Shown here: piece by piece, positions 10,046 through 22,539 of the stretch | How the letters are laid out: each line of letters opens with the position of its first letter | How positions within the stretch are numbered: the first letter of the stretch is position 1 | Assembly: GCA_030686995.1 (NCBI GenBank) | Contig: CM060687.1 | Coordinates: forward strand, 164,323,323-164,387,322 | Direction of reading: 5' to 3' | Length of the DNA: 64,000 nt | From: Artemisia argyi | Taxonomy: Eukaryota > Streptophyta > Magnoliopsida > Asterales > Asteraceae | Made by a program: the position numbers and the translations under genes | The notes under the pieces: model-generated | Database searches by the model: none | Seen by the model: the letters and a program-made list of their open reading frames with translations, nothing else | Told to the model about the DNA's origin: nothing

Positions 10046-13000
10046 CTACGAAGTGAAAAGCTTCGGATATCTGTTTCGGAACTCGTCCTCATGTTCCCAC
10101 GTAAATTCCGGTCCATGTCGGGAATTCCAACGAACCTTGATGAGTGGAATGCGACTTTGCTTGAGTCGTTTAATCTCTTGGTCCAATATCTCAATCGGCT
10201 CTTCCACAAAGTTCAATTTCTCATCAACTCGAATATCTTTCATCGGTATAACCGGCGTCTCATCAGAAAGGCACTTCTTCAAATTACTAACATGGAACAC
10301 ATCGTGAACTTTACTCAGTTCATGTGGCAATTCCAACCTATAAGCCACGGGCCCAATTCTTTCCAAAATAAGAAATGGTCCAATGTAGCGGGGGTTGAGT
10401 TTCCCACGTTTCCCGAAACGTATCACACCTTTCCAAGGCGAGACTTTCAGCATCACTTTGTCTCCAACCTGGAACTCTAGGGGTTTACGTCTCTGATCGG
10501 CGTAACTTTTCTGCCTATCCCTGCTGCTTGTAATCGATCACGAATTTGAGTCACTTTCTCAGTAGTCTCCAAAATAAGCACAGGGCCTGTGAGTTGGCTA
10601 TCTCCAACTTCAACCCAACCAATAGGCGAATGACATTTTCGGCCATATAAAGCCTCAAACGGTGCAACTTTAAGACTTATGTGGTAGCTATTGTTATAGG
10701 AGAATTCCGCAAGGGGTAGATATTTCTCCCAGCCTTTACCAAAGTCTATGATGCATGCACAAAGCATATCCTCCAAAGTCTGAATAGTCCTCTCACTTTG
10801 ACCATCGGTTTGGGGATGATATGCAGTACTCATATCAAGTCTCGTCCCCAAAGCGGTTTGAAGTGATCGCCACAAAGCTGACGTGAAGCGGCTATCGCGA
10901 TCAGAAATAATCGATATTGGAACTCCATGACGAGAAATAATTTCCTTCACATACAACCTCGCAAGTTTGTCGTTACTATCATTTTCACTAATCGCCAGGA
11001 AATGAGCAGACTTAGTCAATTGATCCACAATTACCCAGATAGCGTCACAACCGCTAGCTATCTTTGGTAATTTGGTAATAAAGTCCATTGTAATCCGCTC
11101 CCATTTCCAAACTGGGAGTTCTGGCTGCGTCAATAATCCTGACGGTCTTTGGTGTTCAGCTTTAACCTTAGAGCATGTCAAGCACTTACTAACATACAAC
11201 GCTATATCTGCCTTCATGTTTGGCCACCAATATAGCTTTTTCAAATCCTGGTACATCTTGTCAGACCCAGGATGAATAGAGTACCTTGACTTATGCGACT
11301 CATGCATAATCAACTCTCGGATTCCTCCATACAATGGTACCCAAATCCGATCTCCAAAACATAATACTCCATCAAAACGCTTAACAAATCATTTCTCATT
11401 TTCAGCCATCCCAAATATGTTCTCAGCAGGTCGGTTTTCTGCTTTCAACGCTTCCGTTTGAGCTTCAAATATTTGAGATGGTAATGGCGATACGATAGTC
11501 ATTCCCAATGACCTTACTCGTAATGGTGGTATTCTCTCCTTTCGACTAAGAGCATCAGCAACAACGTTTGCTTTACCAGGATGGTAGAGAATTTCGCAAT
11601 CATAATCGCTTAGCAACTCAATCCAACGTCGTTGCCTCATGTTGAGCTCTTTCTGATTCAAGATGTGCTGTAGACTTTTGTGGTCAGTAAACACAACACA
11701 CTTGGTTCCGTACAAGTAATGTCTCCATATTCTTAAGGCAAAAACCACAGCACCTAACTCCAAATCATGGGTGGTGTAGTTCTTCTCGTGCTTCTTGAGC
11801 TGTCGGGAAGCATAAGCTATCACCTTCTCTCGTTGCATTAACACATCTCCCAAACCTTTATGCGAAGCGTCACAATAGACGACAAAGTCCTCACTACCTT
11901 CAGGTAACGCTAAGATAGGAGCACTACACAACATCTCCTTAAGTAATTGAAATGCTTCCTCTTCCTTATCTCCCCATTCGTATTTAACACTCTTTTGAGT
12001 CAATTTGGTCAACGGTTTTGCTATCTTCGAAAATCCCTCAATGAATCTTCGGTAGTAACCGGCTAATCCCAAAAATTGACGAACTTCTGTTGGGGTCGTT
12101 GGTGCAGCCCAATCTTTAATAGCTTCAATCTTAGCGGGATCTACATGAACTCCTTGACTATCAATCACATGACCCAAAAATTGTACCGTTGGAATCCAGA
12201 ATTCACATTTGGAGAACTTGGCATACAGCTTCTCCCTCCTGAGCAATTCTAAGATAAGCCTTAGATGCTCCTAATGCTCCTTTTCATTCTTCGAATAAAT
12301 TAGAATGTCATCGATGAACACAATCACGAACTTATCTAAGTAAGGCTTACACACCCGATTCATGAGATCCATGAATACCGCCGGTGCGTTAGTCAATCCA
12401 AACGGCATCACCTGAAACTCGTAATGCCCGTAACGGGTTCTGGAAGCCGTTTTCGGAATATCTTCCTCGCGAACTCGAAGCTGATGATATCCCGATCTCA
12501 GATCGATCTTCGAATACACACTCGATCCTTGAAGCTGATCGAACAAGTCGTCGATCCTCGGTAACGGGTATCTATTCTTCACCGTTAACTTGTTCAGCTC
12601 TCGATAATCAATACACATACGAAACGATCCATCCTTCTTCTTCACGAATAAGACCGGGGCTCCCCAAGGTGAAGAACTTGGTCTTATAAATCCTTTTTCG
12701 GCTAACTCCGCTAATTGTTTTGACAACTCTTCCAGTTCAGTTGGTGCAAGTCGATAAGGTGCTCGTGCCACAGGTGCAACACCAGGTATCAACTCAATCT
12801 GAAACTCCATTTGTCTAGTAGGCGGAATTCCTGGCAAATCATCGGGAAATACATCAGGAAAATCACGAACTATAGGCACATCTCCGATGCATCTTTCCTT
12901 CTTCTCCTTCCCTCATTTCTCAGAGATTTGAGCTAAGAAAAGGCAACATCCTTTTTCCATCAACTTTGGTAACTTAGTGCAAGAAATGACCGCTAATCAG

Positions 13001-13314
13001 GATGGGCTCCTCGACCCTTTTCGATCTCCTCGTATATTTAGAATCTCCTTTCCGTAAGGCACACGCACGATCTTCTCATCACAAAGTATGTGAGCACGAT
13101 ACTTCGACAACCAATCCATACCAATGATGACATCGAAACTTCCTAACGTGACTAGTAGAAGATCTATGTTGAAAGGGTGATTCAAGAAATTTAACGTGCA
13201 ACCGCGAATGATAGTCTTAATCCTTTCTATGTTTCCATTAGCTAACTCTACATCATACCCAATTCCGAAGGCCATCGGGGGTTTCTCTAGTAAGGGTGTA
13301 AACGTAGTGGACAA
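10046..13314 (-). pseudogene. Tekay pol: protease end, RT, RNase H, integrase, chromodomain-like tail
   Basis: From high to low coordinates: end of aspartic protease with [15 protein letters not shown] (about 13130-13080); RT 12879-12271 with VPFGL-type [14 protein letters not shown] and catalytic [10 protein letters not shown]; RNase H 12246-11389 with [11 protein letters not shown] and [10 protein letters not shown]; integrase 11334-10477 with an HHCC zinc finger (IHPG ... CLTC), [17 protein letters not shown] and [11 protein letters not shown], so the DDE triad is kept; then 10456-10046 with GPFLILERIGPVAYRL and a chromodomain-like EILDQEIKRLKQ ... VRWN. Chromodomains target insertion to chromatin (family knowledge). 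The frame has stops at 12997, about 12914, 12271 and 11389, and a frameshift just below 10477. Confidence 0.9.
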
Positions 13315-14738
13315 AAACTTCTATCGGCACCAGTATCAAATAGTATGGAAGCATAACGATTATTGAGAAGGAACGTACCAGTAACGACATTCGGATCTTC
13401 TCCTCTCTCGTTCCCGAGTGCATACACTCTCCCATGAGCAGCTCCAGCTTCCACACGTTGGTCCCCATTATCTTGCCATACACGGTTTCCTCCAACTCCA
13501 CGGTTTCCATGATTGTACCCATTACCACCCGATCCTTGATTTCCTCGGTTCCACGATTCCCTACACTCATTCCTATAGTGTCCCTTCTTTCCACATCCAT
13601 AGCAAGTAACGTCCACCTTACTTCTCACTTCAGGAGCAGCTTGAACCATAGCAAGGGGCCGTGCTCTACAATCCCTAGCTACATGTCCTTTCCTTGAGCA
13701 ACTCTGACAAATCACATTACATTGTCCCGTATGATTCCTGTAGCAACGACCACACTTGGGTGCATCACCATTATAGTTCTTCTTATTTCCATCCCCAATA
13801 GCATAAGCTTTTGCAGCAGCTTGTCGCTTGTTTCGGTGATCATTACCCTTAGAGTGATGGTCTCTATTTCTCTTTCCATTCTTATCCTTATCAGCTCCTT
13901 CCAATTCCAACGAATCCGTTAATTGTTGAGCGATTGTAATTGCCTCATGGATGTTTGCAGGTCTAGCAGCAATCACATCATTCCTTGTAGCCACAGGCAA
14001 CCCATCGGTATACCGCTCAATCTTTTGAGTCTCAGTTCTAACCATATCTGGGCAAAGCAAGGCCAACTCCTGGTAACGAAGATTGTAAGTCGCCATATTA
14101 GTACCCTTCACTTTGTGATTCCAAAACTCAATCTCTAGCTTCTTAACCTCATTTCTTGGGCAATAAGTCTGAATCAGCAAAGACTTAAATTGCTCCCAAG
14201 TCATAGCATAAGCCACATCACTCCCAACCGAATTTCGGTAATTGTTCCACCAAGTTAAAGCTTCATCCTTGAAAGTAAAAGAAGCAAACTTTACCTTCGC
14301 ATTCTCCGCACAACCACTGACATTGAACACTAACTCAGTCTTCTCTATCCACTTTACCAAGTAGACCACTCCTTCAGTTCCACCAAACTCAATGGGTCAA
14401 CAAATTTTAAACTCTTTGTAGTTACATCCATTAGCACGAACAGGTGGAAATGTTCCAGCAGAATTGTTGGAATGATTTGACTCAGCTAGTAGCTCAGCAA
14501 CTCGTTGCTCCACAAGTTGATTGATCATTGCTTGATCCACAGTAGGTGCATTAAGTGGAACATGATCATTGTCTCCCTGAACATCAACATTTTGAGTCCT
14601 GTTGTTGCGGTTAGTAGTGTCCAGGTTATCAGGAGTAGGGGTTTCAACATTTCGAGTAGGACGGCGTCCTCGGCGACCAGGGGTAGTCACTGCAGGACCA
14701 GTTCTGGTAGCTCTAACCGGGTTTCGTCGTGGGGCCAT
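13287..14738 (-). pseudogene. Tekay gag with zinc knuckles and start of protease
   Basis: Starts MAPRRNPVRATRTGP at 14738. The retrotransposon-gag domain covers about 14369-13960 (ALTWWNNYRNSVG, then YNLRYQELALLCPDMV). A basic linker is followed by a partial finger CGRCYRNHTGQC and two CX2CX4HX4C knuckles, CQSCSRKGHVARDC and CYGCGKKGHYRNEC, which bind genomic RNA. The segment ends at the protease active site [11 protein letters not shown] near 13315, where a frameshift moves the reading to the frame that starts pol. A TGA interrupts the N-terminal part near 14397-14399. Confidence 0.9.
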
Positions 14739-15099
14739 TGATCTGAAACATCATACAAGGTTCGTGAGTCTCCGATAGAATTTATCATATGCTCAACAAA
14801 AATTAAATCAATGAAGCCAAGTCATGGAAAGAATATCAACAATACACCACAAGACATCAATAAAGCGAATAGGGACTCAATTTCCATAACATCCAAAAAT
14901 CACATACTACCATATAATAATAACCATCAACCATACAATAGAGATCCAACATCGTTCCAACTACCGAAAAACCCAAAAGATAAATATCGTTCCAAACGAG
15001 ACGAATACTGAACAGAAAATACATCAAAATATGATAACTAGCTTTTCTAACCGAACACTCCTCGGTGTAGAAAGCAACAAGACAATATAACTCAAACAT
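14739..15099. other. Non-coding spacer between extra ORF and gag of the Tekay element
   Basis: AT-rich sequence with no convincing frame and no visible repeat. It would act as part of the gag leader. Confidence 0.5.
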
Positions 15100-16214
15100 C
15101 TAGCCACGCTGCTGGCGGAGGCCTCTCAACTCCTGCCTCAAGCTCTCAAGCTCTCTCCATAATGATCCTAATTCCACACTATGGGTGTCGCTGTCTCTCT
15201 TGAGGTCAGCCACCTCCTTCTCTAGCTCGGTATTCCTCTGCCATAACTTGCGGTCGGCCTCTCGAGCTGTGATAAAACCTTGCTGTAAACCCTCAATATG
15301 CTCGTGAATCTCCATCAAACCTCTCCTCATCTCAGTAACTCTCCTCTCAGCCGTAACCATGTCAATCCTCAACTCTCCAATGAACTCAACGGTCTCCCTA
15401 TCAATCCGCTCAGACATACGTGTAACTCTCTCACCAAGATCAGTAATCTGAGCCCACATCCTACCAGTCTCACCCAATGCTACATGCTTAGCAGAAACCT
15501 CAGAAGGTGCATCCGACTCAACGGGACTACCAGGTGGCAACTCAAACAAAAATGGATGATCAGGTGAAACAGGCTCTATCGGATGTACAGGTGAATCAGG
15601 CTCCTCAGCCTGAGCTGGCGGCACTAACAAACCATCATCATCAGGCATCTCCTCCTCCTGAGGGTCATCCTCCTCCTCAGGGTCATCATCACCCTGCTCA
15701 GCCTCCTGAGGGTCATCCTCCTCCTTAGGGTCATCAGCCTCATCCTCGCCCTCGTACTCTTCCACTCTTCCTCCTCCTCCTCGGAAGAGTACGTCATCAA
15801 TCGTCGTCTCCTAACAGGTGAACCATGTGGAGATGTGGTAGGTGATCTAGGACGACGACGCAATGATGCAGGTGGGGCATCTAACAGGAGAGTGTGAGCA
15901 GCTAAATGTAAAGGTGGTGAAGTAGGGAGTACCAACATACGTGCCGTAGCTCGGTGGGCAAAACGTGGAGTCACACGAGCCAAATCCTGATGAAGAGTAA
16001 GCTGTCTACCAGGGAGCCCTAGAGAAGACGAGGGTCCCTGAGAAGTAGATGCAGCAGGTGGTGCAGAAGTAGAAGCTGTCGGTGATGAAGTAGCTGAATG
16101 CATGGCAATCCTGTAAGGATCATCAGGAGCCATGGTGATCTGTGCTGGGCGTACCGGTGCAGTAAGAATATCCTCAACAACGTCGAACGTACGGGAGGCC
16201 ATAGTCTGTGACAA
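15100..16214 (-). pseudogene. Extra ORF upstream of gag in the Tekay element: Ser/Pro/Arg-rich head, acidic middle, coiled-coil tail
   Basis: Two overlapping minus-strand frames form one broken ORF. The first (16214-15624) begins MSQTMASRTFDVVEDILT and is Ser/Thr/Pro-rich, then Arg-rich (SLRRRPRSP, VRRRRLMTYSS), ending in a Glu run. The second (to 15100) continues with D/E-rich PEEEDDPQEEE repeats and then a long heptad-like helix (ITDLGERVTRMSERID, ELEKEVADLKRD, LWRELESLRQELRGLRQ). The switch lies in the GAG repeat near 15770 and fits a one-base indel. The ORF sits between the primer site and gag, where typical gypsy elements have none. I recognise no enzymatic domain; an accessory structural or nucleic-acid-associated role is a guess. 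Confidence 0.6.
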
Positions 16215-16575
16215 CGGCGTAGGGTAGGTGTAAGTGTTTCAAAACAACTAAATCGCGAACTCAAAATACCGTATCAAAAATCCTTATATAAATTCAATCA
16301 TATAATCTTAATAAAGAATTTCAAATACCGCATTACTAAAACATTTATAAAACAGTTAAACCATATAATTCCTCGAAACGCCATCTTATCACTAAATCAA
16401 TATATCCCATATTCTCAAGTCATCTCAAAAATCTCATTTCAATCATTATCTCATAATACCTCAAAATAATCGAAGATGCTTCGGCTTGGCGGGCTGACGG
16501 GCAATTGTCAGGGATCGTTTTCTATAAAAATCGGTTATAGTTTAGGTGTTTATTTACCCAGTTCTCTATAACCTT

Positions 16576-16588
16576 GGCTCTGATACCA
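16576..16588 (-). other. Tekay primer-binding site (initiator tRNA-Met)
   Basis: Minus strand TGGTATCAGAGCC, three bases inside the end of the 5' LTR (16592). It fixes the element orientation as minus. Confidence 0.92.
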
Positions 16589-16591
16589 ATC

Positions 16592-19500
16592 TGTAACACC
16601 CCAAAATTTGGTACATCGGAAGACTCAACAAGCTTTCGGGGTGTTACGGGGATTGGTATCCAACACAAGATATAAAAGAACGAGATAAAGTAAACATAAG
16701 AAAAACACAACCAAAAACGGGGTTTTAAAGTTTACATTTATCCCAACATTCATTCAGAGTCAGGCCCAAAAGAAATAAACGTAGGTCCAAAATTAAATAT
16801 CAGAGTTTTAGAAAATAGATCCGTAAACCAGGTGCCATAGCCGAGCCTTCCAATCCATGCATCCGAATCATCACTTAATTACCTGAGAAAACGTGCTAAA
16901 AGTCAGCTTTCGCTGGTGAGATCATAGGTTTAAATTCATAATTCAATATAGTGGACATATACGCAAAAAGCTTTCTAGCTAAACTAGGGATTCACTACAG
17001 CCTGCGGATACCCTCCGCTCCATCATAAATACACGGGTACCCCCGTAATATCATAACTACTCGGATAACCTCCGAAGTATTAATAATCTATAGGTGCACA
17101 CTATAGTCAAATAATCAAATCCAATCAAATCAATATGTATGCGTAAGGATACGACATACCCAACATGTGTAAGGATACGACATGTACAACTTACCTAGAT
17201 CTAGTCTAGGCCTCGTTGTGTAGCTTACCTAACTCTAGGTTAGGCTTCGCTCTTCCTAGTTACATAAGCATAACAAGTTTCGAAAAGAATATAAAAGCGA
17301 TAAAAGTCCACATAAAATAATTTACACGTTTCTCACCCCAAGTATTGAAAACATAGTTCAAGAGTAAAAAGTGGGGCTATGACTCACCTCAAGTCCAGAA
17401 ATCAGCAAGAAGAAATTGGTAGAAGTAAGACGTATAGTAACTCAAAAGACGGCAACTACGGACTCGGAACGACCTAACAATATCAACTCGTTCAGAAATC
17501 ATTTCCTCAAAATCAAATATTCCCAAACCCGAACGTATTCCATTTTACTTCCGAAAATCCATTTCTCGTATTATTCTCGCATTAATTTGGAGTTTGACGT
17601 TTGGTATCCATATGGGTGGTGGGTCGACACAACTCAAACCAAGAAGTCACAACAAAAAGGATAATAAAACAATCTATAGGTCTAATGTTAGTCCAATATA
17701 TTATTTAAATAAATCATCGAAGTTTATCAAATCCGTCGATTTGGTAATCCCCCATATTTATTTACTTAATATACCATTCTAAGATTATACCCGAATCCTA
17801 GGTCACACATTACACATAAAGTACTATATGGTATATATCAAAGTTTAATAAATTCTCTAATTATGCCGTTAAGCTTGCCAAATTCGTCAACTTGGCAACT
17901 TCACGAGATACTTAGTAATTTATTATCCTCGTACACATACCACAACCTATGGGCGTCATAGGATACGATGCCCATTAATATACTCAATTTAAACAACTAA
18001 ATAGCTCTTATTTAACCCGTCGATTAAATAAGTTACGTAGTTATCGAAAGTGAGTGTATTAATTTTCATATATCCGTGACAACACAAACGTCACAAATAT
18101 AATCCACTTGGACTCAAGTGACCATGACCCCGCATAACTCGATAGTTTTCCTCAATTATTTAAAAAATATTATTTTATTTAATATTTATTCAACGTCAAG
18201 ATTTCCTCGTTATTCATAATATTTAATCATAATAACGCTCCCAATAATATTACACTACTCTCATAGTATAATATTTATAGTCACGTTATTGTTATAATAT
18301 TACTCGTGATCTTGTTATTATTAATATACGCATTTATATATCTATATATACGTTATTCACGTCTATATTTTTATATAAACGTTTATATTACCAATAGTAT
18401 TATTACGAGTTTTATTATTTGGGTTTGGTTATAAATATTTATCGAGTCATACGAAATGGTCACATGTCCGAGTCATTACTCTCGGCTCATTGTCCAAGTC
18501 CAAAATAGAAATAATAATCAAGTCAAATCAAGTAATCAATCTCCGTCCAACAATTCCCAAAACACGTGCTACAACAATAGGGTCCGACTACGGCACCCGA
18601 CTAACCTATCTCCGTCATTCTAAGTGACCGTCTCACAATCGGTCCCCAATACCACTTTTCGTCAACACAACTCCAAAATATACCACGAGTCCATATTAAC
18701 TCGTCATCCGATTCAAAATAATATATACAAATAATAACCACAAAATAAATTTTAGCCGAAATATATATATTTCGCCATCTCAAAAGGTTTTCAAAATAAC
18801 CATGTTCGGGTCAAGTTACCAAGTCAAACCCGAGTCAAAAATCATTTACCAAGCATTACGTGGGTCCCACCCGAGACCACTAGGGTCACGGCTAGCTCAA
18901 TGGAGCTCGACCCAAAATTAAATCCGACCCTATGGGGTCGTCGGCTTCAACACAACCCAACCAAACTCAATCTATCAATCAAGAATCCAACCAAACACCA
19001 ATACAAGAACCAAACAAGATCAAAATCAAGAACCCGGATCATATACATCATCAACATCAAAACAACCCGGAACAACACAAGTCGAGGGTGAGACCCTCGG
19101 CTTATGGGTCGACCACGCTAGAAATGACAACCAAACACCAAAACCCGGATACCAAACGGACTTCTTTATCAAAAACATTAATTTCCCATCATTTTTAATC
19201 CATATTTCATCAAAACCCATTAAGTTAATCCATGTTTCCACGGATTTATGACTACATCGAGGCACCCAAGATGCCAAACTATCGTTACCCACCTTCTTGA
19301 ACCTCAAGACTCACGGATCTAACAAAATAACAAGGAATGGTGGTGGATCGATGGTGAAACATGATGTTATGGTGGGGTTTAGGACGCGTGCTATACACCA
19401 AAAGAAAGAGGATGAGATGAGGAGTAATATGGTGGTGGCGGTGTGAAGTGGTAGCCGGCGGTGGTGTGGCGGCTGGCCGAATTAAGGGGCGGCTAGGGTT

Positions 19501-20040
19501 TGGTGAGGGGATGAAGAAGGTGTTGAGAGAGAGTGATGTGGTGTTTGAATGTTTGTGTTTTGTGTGAGACAAAATACCACAAGGACGTTTTGTAGTTTTA
19601 CTCTTTTTATTTTTTTTCTTTTTGGTTAACAATAATAATATTACTAATAATTTTGGAAATAGAAGGAGTATTATTAATCCTTAAGATTAAGGTGGCTAGG
19701 TGTAAATTACACGGACCAAAACCCGAAACTCGTTTCAAATTATTTAATATCTCACGAGACGTCCCATAAATAAATATATATTGTCGAATTCGTAAACTCA
19801 AGACATAAAATTTTAGTTAGGTTATCCTAGTGCCGGAGTTAACGTAGTGCCAATAAAATCTCAAAATAAATTCTCATCACATCGATAATCCAAATGGATT
19901 CCATAAAAATTTTAAATATGATCAACCACAATATAGGTTTTACAAGTTCGTTACGAATAAAATTTCATATATAAATTGATAAACGAACTTTAATGTAATG
20001 CGGGTTTTCAAAATGGCTCCCTAATTTGCCAGTTGTCACA
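16592..20040 (-). repeat. Tekay element 5' LTR (right copy), 3449 bp
   Basis: Nearly identical to 6544-9993; plus-strand ends TGTAACACCCC and GTTGTCACA. It carries the promoter for the minus-strand element. No protein-coding gene is supported inside it. Confidence 0.95.
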
Positions 20041-20045
20041 TGTTA
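20041..20045. repeat. Target-site duplication of the Tekay element, right copy (TGTTA)
   Basis: Repeats 6539-6543. Confidence 0.93.
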
Positions 20046-21081
20046 GCTATTGCAGCCATGAAGGGTTGGGATATTTGTCAAATGAATGTCTCAAATGCCT
20101 TTTTACATGGTGACTTGTTTGAAGAAGTGTATATGCAGATGCCACAAGGTTATGTTGGTGAGGGGGAGAATGTGCAAGATCTCCCCAATTAAAACCTTGT
20201 TTGTAAACTTAAGAAATCTTTGTATGGTCTCAAGCAAGCATCAAGACAATGGTTTGCCAAATTGTCATCAGCCTTGGTGTCTTTTGGATATGTTCAGTCA
20301 AAGGCAGATTATTCATTGTTTGTCAAGTCAAGTGGTACATCACTCACAGCTGTGTTAGTGTATGTGGATGACTTGATGATAACTGGTTCTGACAACAGTG
20401 AGATTCAAGCTTTGAAGTCTCAGTTAAGTTCTCATTTTCATATGAAGGATCTTGGAGAATTGAACAACTTCTTGGGTCTGGAAGTGTGCAAAAGTGATCA
20501 AGGTATCTTCATCTCACAGAAGAAATACACTACTGATTTGTTGCATGAAGCAGGCTTGTCTAATGCCAAAACCTATAAGCTACCCATGGATCCTCATGTG
20601 AAGTTGCAGGCTGACATTGGTACTCCTCTTTCTGATGCAGAAGTCTATAGGAAGTACATTGGAAAAATCATTTACCTTACTATTACTAGACCTGACATTT
20701 ACTACACAGTACAACTTCTTAGTCAGTTTATGCAAAATCCAACCTCAGTTCATATGCAAGCTGTTAAGCATTTGTTGAGATATCTGTTGAAATCACCAGG
20801 TCAAGGAATTTTGCTAGCTAATAACTCTGCTGCTCATCTAACTGCATACTGTGATAGTGATTGGGCTAGTTGTCCAATGACTAGAAGATCTACAACTGGA
20901 TATTGCATACTCCTTGGTCAGTCTCCTATTTCATGGAAATCAAAGAAACAAAGTGTGGTTTCAAGATCATCTGTTGAGGCAGAATATAGAGCAATGGCTC
21001 TAACTTGTTGTGAAGTGACTTGGTTAGTTTCAATGCTAAGAGATTTGGGAATTAAAGACCTTGGTCCAGTTGATTTGAAGT

Positions 21082-21086
21082 GTGAC
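21082..21086. repeat. Target-site duplication of the Athila element, left copy (GTGAC)
   Basis: GTGAC precedes the Athila 5' LTR and recurs at 54541-54545. Confidence 0.93.
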
Positions 21087-21261
21087 TGATGAGTGTGTAA
21101 ATACTCATCATTTTTATCGTATCTGAACTGCCAAAACATCCAAAAAACACTCAGAAATACATCAAAATACAGAAATTATTCCAGGAATTGTGTTTTATAT
21201 GTTTTAGATGCAAAATGTTTAAAAACAAATGAAAAACGAACAAAGATTGCATAATTGGCAG

Positions 21262-21580
21262 TTTCAGTCCCTCATGTTTTACAAATTGACAAAACTAGTC
21301 CTTGAAGGTTTAAAAAGAAAGAAAAGTCAACCCAAGGCATTTAAAAGTCAAATATTATCAAAAAACGATCCTTGGGGAAAAAGTTTGAGAAATTACACAT
21401 TTGGTCCCTGATGTTTCATAATTGGCAGAAAAGGTCCCCGGGGTTTAAAATATTGGAAAATTACAAACTTTGGTCCTTGTGTTATTGTTATATGGCAGGT
21501 TTAGTCCCTTGAAATGAGTTTGGAAAATGACATGAATGGTCCTTGATTTTCAGCTTATTACAACTAAGGTCCTTGTGTTA
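21262..21580 (+). repeat. Degenerate GGTCCCT(T)G repeats in the Athila U3
   Basis: About seven loosely spaced units of the form (T)TTGGTCCCTGATGTTT followed by an AATTGGCA-like stretch, e.g. near 21268, 21296, 21402, 21434, 21473, 21505, 21540 and 21571. The block is conserved in the 3' LTR (about 50508-50825). Upstream of the TATA box, it may act as promoter modules. Confidence 0.6.
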
Positions 21581-22054
21581 TTTCTCATATATATACGAAA
21601 CGGACCCAAGGTGCAAACACAAATCCAAACACAAATCCAACACAAACTCCCCAACACCTTCCCAGCCCAACCCTTTCATCCTGGCCCAACTCCCACTCCA
21701 AGCCCATCCACCTTTTTAATAAAAATCCCACTCACCCCCGTTTTGTTATTACTCCCTCCCATCCACAAATAAATTAAACAAACACCTCCTTCCACCTCAC
21801 CCCACTCAACCTGCAACTTCATCATCACCCCTAAGCCTTCACCCTCTGCAACACTCAAACCCCCCCCCCCCTTGGCTAACCCTCCAAACACCCCAGTCCT
21901 AACAACCCCTTCTAGCATCAATTATCAAAGGGAAAAATGCCAAAGCATTTTGGCGCGAAAACTAATAAACGGCCAAGATTAAATTATATACATCCAGGGG
22001 CTGATTTTATTGCTGGGAAAAGACAAAGAAGGTCCCTAAACCCTAATTCATCAT

Positions 22055-22063
22055 TATAAAAGG
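22055..22063 (+). promoter_or_regulatory. Athila 5' LTR TATA box
   Basis: TATAAAAGG in CATTATAAAAGGGGCATTG, upstream of the likely transcript start; the same box is in the 3' LTR at 51289-51297. Confidence 0.65.
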
Positions 22064-22187
22064 GGCATTGTAGCAGGGAAAAAGATGTGTAGATTTTTAG
22101 CTTATTTTTACTTAGTCGAATTAATGTTAAATTAATGTTTTAAGCTTTCATGTATTCTCAGTGTTAATCTTGTACTCATTTGTCTTC

Positions 22188-22193
22188 AATAAA
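22188..22193 (+). promoter_or_regulatory. Athila LTR polyadenylation signal
   Basis: AATAAA inside CAATAAAATAAAAG, about 130 bp after the TATA box, defining a short R region. The 3' LTR counterpart is at 51422-51427 and would be the one used. Confidence 0.55.
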
Positions 22194-22534
22194 ATAAAAG
22201 TTAGCAGTTTTTCATCCAATCGTCCTTCTTTTCTGTTTCATAAAAAATCAAAGGTTCTTATCTATTATCTTGTTAAGCTTAAATGTTGTTCTAAACTATG
22301 TTCCATAAGCTCACATAAGATCTAAATAGTCTATATGAAACATAAAAAAGGAAAGAAAACCAAATTTACACAACAGGGTACCTATGCATAGACTAGATGC
22401 TAAGGAAGTTGCCAGTTGTGGAAATGGCAAGGTGGACTTTTACTAGCTTGTTTTACAACAAGCTAGAGCTTGTAGCAGTGTAAAGAAACCCTGGTTAAGC
22501 CAGGGCTCAAGGTTCCCAAGTTTTTAATTTCTTT

Positions 22535-22539
22535 TTGTT
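22535..22539. repeat. Target-site duplication of the Sirevirus-like element, left copy (TTGTT)
   Basis: TTGTT recurs at 40385-40389. The uninterrupted site is visible in the other Athila LTR near 51768-51776 (CTTTTTGTTATTCC). Confidence 0.95.

Larger units (their letters stand above)
6544..20040 (-). mobile_element. Ty3/gypsy chromovirus, Tekay/Del-like, complete with both LTRs, inserted in Copia-A RT
   Basis: A 13.5-kb element read on the minus strand: 5' LTR 16592-20040, primer site 16576-16588, an extra ORF upstream of gag, gag, protease, RT, RNase H, integrase, a chromodomain-like tail, polypurine tract and 3' LTR 6544-9993. LTRs start TGTGACA and end TGTTACA in element sense and are flanked by TGTTA. 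The RT and tail sequence and the very long LTRs fit the Tekay/Del lineage (known family feature). The LTRs differ by only a few tens of bases in 3.45 kb, so insertion was fairly recent, but coding is already disrupted by several stops and two frameshifts. Confidence 0.93.
20041..21086 (+). pseudogene. Copia-A segment 2 of 3: RT and RNase H
   Basis: Reading resumes with [22 protein letters not shown], where the expected motif-A Asp of RT is Asn (QMNV). It continues with [13 protein letters not shown], the catalytic [10 protein letters not shown], and RNase H with [16 protein letters not shown] and [17 protein letters not shown] near 20190 interrupts RT. The segment stops at 21086, inside the conserved LKCDNQAAL block of RNase H, where the Athila element entered; the rest is at 54541. 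The first and second pol segments rejoin without loss once the Tekay element and one TGTTA are removed. Confidence 0.9.
21087..22539 (+). repeat. Athila 5' LTR, first part
   Basis: Begins TGATGAGTGTGTAAATACTCATCA, itself a short inverted repeat, and matches the 3' LTR from 50331 onward. It is cut at 22539 by the Sirevirus-like element. It contains a series of GGTCC(C/T)T-type motifs (21262-21580), a C-rich stretch near 21865, a TATA box and a polyadenylation signal. Confidence 0.95.
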
